A stretch of 64,000 nucleotides of DNA from Annona cherimola (taxonomy: Eukaryota; Streptophyta; Magnoliopsida; Magnoliales; Annonaceae): positions 49,765,452 to 49,829,451 of the forward strand of contig CM059972.1 of the NCBI GenBank assembly GCA_030490835.1, given 5' to 3'. Within the stretch, counting starts at the first letter, position 1. Each line of letters begins with the position of its first letter. A program made the translations under genes and the position numbers. Positions 57,197 to 64,000 of the stretch are shown one piece after another. Under the pieces are notes generated by a model. That model did no database searches. It saw nothing but the letters and a program-made list of their open reading frames with translations, and had not been told where the DNA came from.

Positions 57197-58429
57197 GTAA
57201 GTGGACTGGCTCACATACTTTGCATTTCTTTGTTTTGTCTTTTGTAGACTTGGCAGTTCTTGTTTACATGTATGGTTTATGCCATTTGTTCCTTTTTTTA
57301 TTTGATGGACTTCTCCTTATCAAATAAAGCATCAAATGTCGGATTCTCTGTTGTCTGGTATCAGTACCATTAGGATGCTAGGATTCATTGCGAATATACA
57401 AATGAATGCATGGTGATTAGGTGCACTTATTTTTGATGGATGTCAGACCTAATTAGTTGTAAGTCTGTTTCTTTTCATGATTCTAGATGATGCTTGGTGT
57501 TGTCTAGTATGGCAGTAAGGTTCTTCAACTGCATCCCTGGTGTGTATTCACGTCCTGGAAAATAGCTTTTCAAAAATAAAGGTTGGCCTTTATGTGTCTC
57601 ACTCACCCTAGACCTCGAAAATAAAGGTTTGCTTTATGTTTCTCACTCTCCCTAGATATCGCATTTGCAGGAGCCTCATGCAGTGGGTAGTGGATGCACC
57701 CTTAAGGTGTTGCTTTCTGTTGGGGGTGGGGGGTGGGGGGGTTGGTGTGGGGGTGGTGAGATCCATCTTCTTAAACATGGTACTTTTGTTTTGTTGCATC
57801 TAAATCTGCAGTTGTCATTTGTAATGCAATCCCAAATGTGGCCTATTATGTCGGAGATTCAACTCGTGCAGTCTGTCTATAGATAAACAAATTTTTAGGT
57901 GTCACTGAACCAATCACATAACTTAAACCTAACCTAATGACCAAGAGACTTGCTGAACCCAGACAATGCTAGTAGTACCAAACAGCTTGGGAATATGGCA
58001 TGGGTGTGGCACATGAAAGCTTGCCTTGGATTCTAAGAGATATCCTTGGCCAACATGTGGGAATTATTGTTTTCATGGATCCTAGAGTGACTAGGAAATG
58101 GAGAAAGCGAAAATCGCAAAACTGAATGTTTGGCTATGTGTTGCAATTGAGAATAAGCAATGTGGTTGGGTTTATGTCATACTTGTCAATGTTGTGCACT
58201 GTACTTCTTACAATGCTTAACTTGAAAGTTGGAGATTATGTTCCCTTTTCAATTGTTTTTTTATATTTTTTTTATTATTTTAAACAAAGTATCAAAATGG
58301 TTGGATGGCCTCACCATGCCCAGTCATCAAAATTTCCCTGTGTAGATGACAGAAAGGTTAAGATTTTAGGTCCAACTTCTACGTACTGATAATGTCATTG
58401 ATGAAAATAGAAAAGACTTTCAAATCTGT
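57197..58429. other. Presumed ALG10 intron 3, no exon found
   Basis: Follows the donor GTAAGT. The next ALG10 exon was looked for and not found before the retrotransposon. Contains a G-rich run near 57720-57760 (GGGGGTGGGGGGTGGGGGGG), a possible G-quadruplex motif. Confidence 0.5.
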
Positions 58430-59289
58430 ATATTCTAGCTGCAAGAATTTTGTAAAGGGGAAATAATCCTAAAATATCTTAGAAAGATTTTATTTTGCTA
58501 TTTTTTGAAAGATATTAGAAGATTCCTTGGATATTTTAGAATTTGTTTAAAATAAGCATGTATCTATTTTAGGTTTACTTAAGAAGTTTACTTAAAATAT
58601 ACAATTTCCTTTTCTAGAAAGATTTAATCTTTAATAATTGTTAAGATTAGGTGGTATGTTCACCTATAAATATAGCCATTGTAAGCTCTAGAGGGGATCG
58701 GTTTTGAGAATTATAAAGAAGAGTTTCTTTGGTTTTTCCCTTCTACTCCTCTTTTCTTTATCTTTCTCCTTGTTCTTCTACTCCTTCTACCTTCCTTCTT
58801 CTATTCTCATCTCTTTAGAGGTTCTTTCCTCTTTCTTCTATTTTCTTCTCTTCTCTTCCTACATCAATTGGTATCAGAGTCAAACCTGGTACTACTTTCA
58901 CCTAATTTCTATTGCTATTTGCTATCTACGAACTGCTGCTGTCCACAAATCACTGCTGTCCATTCTATTGTTGTTTGCTGTCCACGAACTGGTGCTATTA
59001 TTGTTGTCCATTCTGTAGCTGTTTGATGCTGCCTACTGCTGCAATTACGACAACCTGTTGGTCATCGCAAAGATACTGCTAAGAAGTTGCTGAAATCACT
59101 TTCAAGTTGTCTTTTGCTAAACTTGGTAAGATTGGACCTCGACAGGTACATTTTCTCTAGTTGAAAGTACTTAATTCATATCTGTTTCAATCAAGTTCTT
59201 TGCTTTTGAACCACTAAAAAAAAAGAATAAAAATTCATTCTTAGTAGTAAGTCTTTTCTATATCAGCATAAGTTGAATTTTGAGTAACC

Positions 59290-60711
59290 ATGCCTACTAA
59301 TGCTGAATTGAATGCCGAACTCGAAGCTTTATCCAATTCTATTGATAATCGATTTGAATCTTTAACAACCCTTTGTGATACCTTGACCCAAAAGCAAGAA
59401 GATTTCCAAAAAGAAACAACCTCTTCCATTTGATCTCTCATTTCCTCGGTAAATAGGTTGACTGAAATTGTTGGAAAATGTCATATGACTGAGACAGGAC
59501 ATTCATTTCGAAATGGTCAATCACACAATACTCATGCTTCTAGTAGCTATCCTATCATAACTGGCCTTGTCCCAAATCCAAACGTGCATGCTAGAGGTCA
59601 TCATAACCCAGAGCATTCACATATTCCATAAATTCATACAAATTCGGAAAATCATGAAGATGACAATAATTTTTATAAAATTGGTTTTGCAAACAATCTT
59701 AAACATGGGAACCATTAGAGAAATTATTACATACCTTTTCCACAACAACAATGGTGTGCAACTGACAATTCTTGGGTGGCAAAACAAGTCAAGGTAGATG
59801 TTCTTAGTTATGACGGTCATCTAGACCCTAATGCTTTCTTAGATTGGTTGGCAGACATGGAAGATTTTTTTTGTTGATATGATATGGATGATGCTTAACG
59901 ATTGAGATTTACAAAAATGAAACTTGTTGGGTTTGCCCAACGCTATTGGCAAGGGGTTCTAGATGAAAGCCAACGCGTAGGAGTACCTATCACTACATGG
60001 GCTGAAATGAAAGCTAAATTGAAAGAGAAGTACCTTCCTGAATATCATCAGACTCAACTATTGGAACAACTGGTTAACTTGAGACAAAGATCATTAAGTG
60101 TAACTGACTATCTTAATAAGTTTGAAGATTTAAAAATGAAATATGGAATAAAGGAAGATCCTTGGGTTACACGAACAAAGTTTATCAATGGCCTGAAACC
60201 AAAGATTAAAACTTTGTTGAAATTGCATTCAGTTGTTTCTGTGGAAGACGCATATTATAAAGCTCTAGAATTGAAAAATTTTCAAAAATCTTTCACTAAT
60301 AAACGTTTGATTCCACAAACTGCAGAGAAGAAGGTATCCAAATTAAATTCTAATCTAACGTCTTTTCAAGGAACAACTGAACCATTGCCTGAACAATACT
60401 CAAGTAGTAAAAAGAGTAATTCAGTTTCTCGATTTGATGCCACTGGTAAGCGGGTTAATGGTCCATGTTTTCGTTGTGGGGGTAAAGATCATATTGCATC
60501 ACAATGTCGTCAGCACACACTCACAATTAATCATTTAGAGGATCATGAAGATGTGACCACTGATCAAGTTGTTGAAACTTTTGAGGAACCATCAGATTGT
60601 GAACTTGATGGAGACTATAGCTATAATGAGGACTCACAATTAAATGTTGTGCGTTGCATTTTGACTACTTTTTCAAATAGTGATTGGAGACGTACAAATA
60701 TATTTTATTAA
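59290..60711 (+). pseudogene. Gypsy gag (second element)
   Basis: The N-terminal part from ATG 59290 (MPTNAELNAELEALSNSID) has stops and frame changes before 59900. The core at 59902-60711 is open (FAQRYWQGVLDES, EYHQTQLLEQLVNLRQRS) and has a CCHC-like knuckle, CFRCGGKDHIASQC, near 60466. It encoded the nucleocapsid and is not functional as it stands. Confidence 0.82.
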
Positions 60712-60732
60712 TTTTTTAAATGCGGGAATACA

Positions 60733-60975
60733 GTGTGCAAGATTGTTATAGATGGAGGTAGTTCCATGAATGTGATTGCCAAATCAGCTATAGCCAGATT
60801 GAATTTGAAAACTGAACCACATCCTCATCCATATCGTGTAGCATGGGTAGACAAAACTATACTTCCTGTTAATGAAAGATGTTTGGTTCCTATATCGATG
60901 AGTGATTATTCTGATCATATTTGGTGTAATGTGCTACCCATGGATGTGGCTCGTATTCTTCTTGGTCGTCCATGA
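60733..60975 (+). pseudogene. Gypsy protease (second element)
   Basis: Contains the active-site-like IDGGSSMNVIA (DGGSS where D[ST]G[AS] is usual) and ends ARILLGRP before a TGA. In frame-order with gag and RT; separated from both by stop codons. Confidence 0.75.
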
Positions 60976-61260
60976 TTATATGACTTAAAAGTAATCCATT
61001 ATGGGCAACCGAACACCTATATTATCAAGCATAATGGAAAATCTATCCTTTTGAAGTCTGCTAAACCTAAAGAAAGTGATAGATCTCACAAAGAATCTCC
61101 AGTTAATTCATCTGAAAAATGACCTTTGCATTTTTTTACAAGAAAACAATTTCAAAAAGAATGACAAGATTCAGGAATCATTCTAGCTATAGTAGCCAAA
61201 GAGGATACAAATACTGTTCTTCATGAGACTAATGTAGCATTACCTGAAATCCAAGCATTA

Positions 61261-62132
61261 ATGAAAGAATTCAAAGATGTGATTCTTGATGAATTACCAA
61301 ATGAGCTTCCACCTATGAGGGATATTCAACATGCTATTGATCTTATACTAGGATCTCAATTACCAAATTTGTCTCATTTTCGTATGAATCCTAATGAGCG
61401 TGCTGAATTAAAAAGGCAGGTAACTGAACTGTTTGATAAGGGGTTTATTCATGAAAGTCTTAGCCCATGTGTTTTACCAGCTCTATTAACCCTTAAGAAA
61501 GATGGATCTTGGAGAATGTGTGTTATAGTCGTGCGATCAACAAAATTACCGTAAAGTATAGATTTCCTTTACCAAGACTTGATGATATGTTAGATCTTTT
61601 GACTGGAGCACAATGATTCACTAAGATAGATCTTAGAAGCAGATACCCTCAAATTCGAATTAAAACGGGGGACGAATGGAAAACTGCCTTTAAAACTCAA
61701 GATGGATTGTTTGAATGGTTGGTTATGCCTTTTGGACTATCAAATGCCCCCAGTGCATTTATGAGAATCATGAACCAAGTATTTCAACCTTTCATTGGAA
61801 AGTTTGTGGTAGTTTATTTTGATGATATTCTCATTTATAGCCGTTCTAAGGAAGAACACTTGCAACATTTAAAAATTGTTCTTGAGACGCTTCGATCTGA
61901 AAAGTTCTTTGTAAACCTCAAGAAATGTTATTTTTTGACAAATCAAGTGATTTTCTTAGGATTTGTGGTATCAGCTAATGAAATTTCTATGGATCCCTCA
62001 AAGGTCAAAGTCATTAGGGAATGGCCAGAACCCACTTCAATTTCTGTGGTGCGAATTTTTCATGTTTTAGCTGCATTTTATAGGCGCTTCATTAAAGGGT
62101 TTAGCACAATCATGACAACTATCATAGATTGA
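61261..62132 (+). pseudogene. Gypsy reverse transcriptase (second element)
   Basis: Split into 61261-61554 ([20 protein letters not shown]) and 61707-62132 ([13 protein letters not shown], catalytic [19 protein letters not shown]). A frameshift near 61535 and stops at about 61560-61620 separate the halves. Related in order to the element at 11573, but a different lineage by sequence. Confidence 0.85.
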
Positions 62133-62873
62133 TTGAAAAATAAAGAATTTCAATGGTCAACTTCTACATTTAGAACATTTAAGGAGATTAAAAAGAAAAT
62201 GACTGAGACACCTGTATTGCAACTTCCTGATTTTACTAAAGTTTTTTAAATTGCTTGTGATGCATCAAGAGTTGAGATTGGGGGTGTTTTGAGCCAGGAA
62301 GGTCATCCAATTACGTACTTTTCTCAAAAACTCAACGAAGCTAAACAAAAATATTCAACATATGATCGAGAATTTTATGCTGTTGTGCAAGCACTTAAAT
62401 TTTGGAGGCATTATTTGCTACCTCATGAATTTGTATTGTATTCAGATCATATCGCTTTGAGGTATTTGCAATCACAAAAACGATTAAGTACTAGACATAC
62501 GAAGTGGATCGAGTTTTTGCAAGAGTACACATTTGTTCTCAAACATCAAGCTGGAATTGAGAACAAACCTGTAGATGCTCTCAATCGTGTCTCACTCATT
62601 CTTCATACTATGAATGTTAAAGTTGTTGGATTTGATAGGTTGAAAAGTGAATATCCACCATGCATTGATTTTGGAATTATTTTTCATGAAGCACAAAATG
62701 AAAATCGTAATGATTATGTGATTCGTGATGGATATTTATTTAAAGGAACAAAGCTATGTATTCCCAATACATCACTTCGAGACTTTTTAATTCGGGAATT
62801 ACATGCTAGGGGTATTGCTGGTCATTTTGGTAGGTATAAAACCATTTCAGTAGTTGAGGATAAATTTTATTGA
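62133..62873 (+). pseudogene. Gypsy RNase H and integrase zinc-binding start (second element)
   Basis: The main frame is 62289-62873: YFSQKLNEAKQKYSTYDREF, LYSDHIALRYLQSQKRLS, then the integrase HH-CC start ARGIAGHFGRYKT. A stop (TAA near 62248) breaks the RNase H start. Confidence 0.82.
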
Positions 62874-62879
62874 CCTACA

Positions 62880-64000
62880 TTGAAAAGAGACGTGTCAAGA
62901 ATTGTTTCACAGTGTTGCACATGTCAACTTGCTAAAGCTCAAAAGAGAAACGATAGACTATACCCTCCTTTGCTTGTACCACATATTCCTTGGCAAGACA
63001 TTAGTATGGACTTTATTTTTAGATTGCCTAAAGCCTCTCGAGGATTTGATTCAATTCTCTTATGGTAGTTGATAGATTTTCGAAAATGGCTCGTTTTTTC
63101 CTATGTACTAAATCTGCTGATACTTCATATATTGCAAAATTATTCTTTAGAAAAATTGTTAAGCTTCACGGTTTACCAACTTCCATCGTTTTTAATCGGG
63201 TTATTAAATTTGTAAGCTATTTTTGGAAAACATTGTGGAAACTTTTGGGTACCAAATTGAAATTTTTATCTGCTTTTCATCCACCAACTGATGGCCAAAT
63301 TGAGGTAGTCAATCGGAGTTCGGGAAATTTGCTTAGGACTTTGGTGGGAAAACATAGGATCCCGTATTGGCTATTGCCGAATTTGAATACAACAATTCAG
63401 TCAATCGTTCTACTGGGAAATCTCCTTTTGAAATTGTTATGGTTATATTCCTCGAGCTCCCATCGATTTAATTCCTTCACCCATTGATACCCGTTCATCT
63501 GCTACTGCTGAATCTTTTGCTCAACACATTCGAGATGTTCATGCTGATATTAGGAGAAAGATTACTCTAAGCAATGAAAATTATAAGCTTGCTGCAATGT
63601 TCATAGAAGAAAACAAGAGTTTGATGTTGGGGATTATGTCATGGTTCGTGTGCATCCAGAAAGATATCCTAAATTTTTTTTTAAAAAAGTTGCATGCACG
63701 AGCTAGTGGTTCCTTTTGTGTTTTAAAAAAATCGGGATCCAATGCATGTGAACTTGATTTGCCTTCAGATATAGGAATTAGTTCTACTTTCAATATAGAG
63801 GATTTGTTTCCTTACCGAGGTACTTTTGAGCCTCCAAATTTGTCTGCAGGAATTTCAACAGATAACAGTTCAACATCACCACATGTGCTTATACTTCCAC
63901 GAGCACCATCTACTTTTTCAGATCAGCTAGAGAATATCCTACAAGATGAACTTGTCACTATTGGATCGGGCATTACGCACAGATTTCTTGTCAAGTGGAC
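62880..64000 (+). pseudogene. Gypsy integrase core and chromodomain start (second element)
   Basis: CCTCQLAKAQKR and DISMDFIFRLPK (first catalytic Asp), then SIVFNRVIKFVS, where the second catalytic Asp is replaced by Asn, and FHPPTDGQIEVVNR with Glu retained. Stop codons occur at about 62874, 63068 and 63488. Beyond 63800 the sequence reads toward ENILQDELV and HRFLVKWT, a chromodomain opening cut by the window edge. Confidence 0.8.

Larger units (their letters stand above)
58430..64000 (+). mobile_element. Degenerate Ty3/Gypsy chromovirus, runs off the window
   Basis: 5' LTR about 58430-58866 (start approximate) with TATAAATA at 58665-58672 and a CT-rich leader. The primer site TGGTATCAGAG at 58869-58879 matches initiator methionine tRNA. 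Gag, protease, RT, RNase H and integrase follow in order, and a chromodomain-like start (HRFLVKWT) at the window end assigns it to the chromoviruses. Same strand as ALG10, probably inside its third intron. Confidence 0.8.

Overview
The window is nuclear DNA from a seed plant, probably a woody dicot; the species cannot be told. Evidence: spliced genes with GT-AG introns, plant gene families (bromodomain regulator, ALG10), plant Ty3/Gypsy elements, Mutator-like elements (MULEs), Tourist-like MITEs and a tRNA-type SINE. Only two host genes are recognisable, and both are incomplete here. At about 3.6-6.6 kb (+) lie the C-terminal exons of a bromodomain protein with no N-terminal SANT/Myb exon in view. 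At 54.65-57.2 kb (+) lie the first three exons of ALG10, the ER alpha-1,2-glucosyltransferase of N-glycan assembly; its later exons would lie beyond a Gypsy element that starts near 58.4 kb and runs off the window.

The central 42 kb (8272-50518) is a nest of very large MULEs of one family. I found eight termini with the consensus GAGNCCCAACCCA (four left, four right), and they pair as brackets: 8272-26867 (M1); then, after 23 bp, 26891-50518 (Y), which contains 33867-50475 (X), which contains 36829-46538 (Z). Z has a perfect 9-bp target duplication (ATGCATACA), and the corresponding uninterrupted site is present in M1 near 11460. X has a 7/9 duplication. The outermost ends, 8272 and 50518, which belong to two different elements, share a perfect 9-bp duplication (GTCCCGCTC). 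This suggests that M1 and Y moved together as a macrotransposon. Y and Z are opposite-orientation copies, so they form a giant inverted repeat of 7-10 kb arms.

The elements carry two private satellites. One is a 10-bp repeat (TAGATGCTGT-like) arranged in higher-order units of about 185-335 bp. The other is a 51-bp repeat with a CCCGCGGG core, whose length (17 codons) creates spurious repetitive reading frames. M1 also contains the only transposase gene, on the minus strand: FAR1-type DNA-binding region, DDE core, SWIM finger, then a multi-exon ULP1-like cysteine-peptidase region with its His-Asp-Gln-Cys residues in place. Two in-frame stop codons break the transposase part. A 3'-truncated Gypsy element sits between this gene and the M1 left part. 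X, Y and Z have no transposase and look non-autonomous.

The flanks carry smaller elements: Tourist-like MITEs (TAA/TTA duplications), hairpin MITEs with 9-bp duplications, a foldback family in three copies, a SINE with a 13-bp duplication, and a dead LINE-type RNase H fragment split by a MITE. No CRISPR, rRNA or functional tRNA gene was seen. All splice sites and element boundaries were read by eye.
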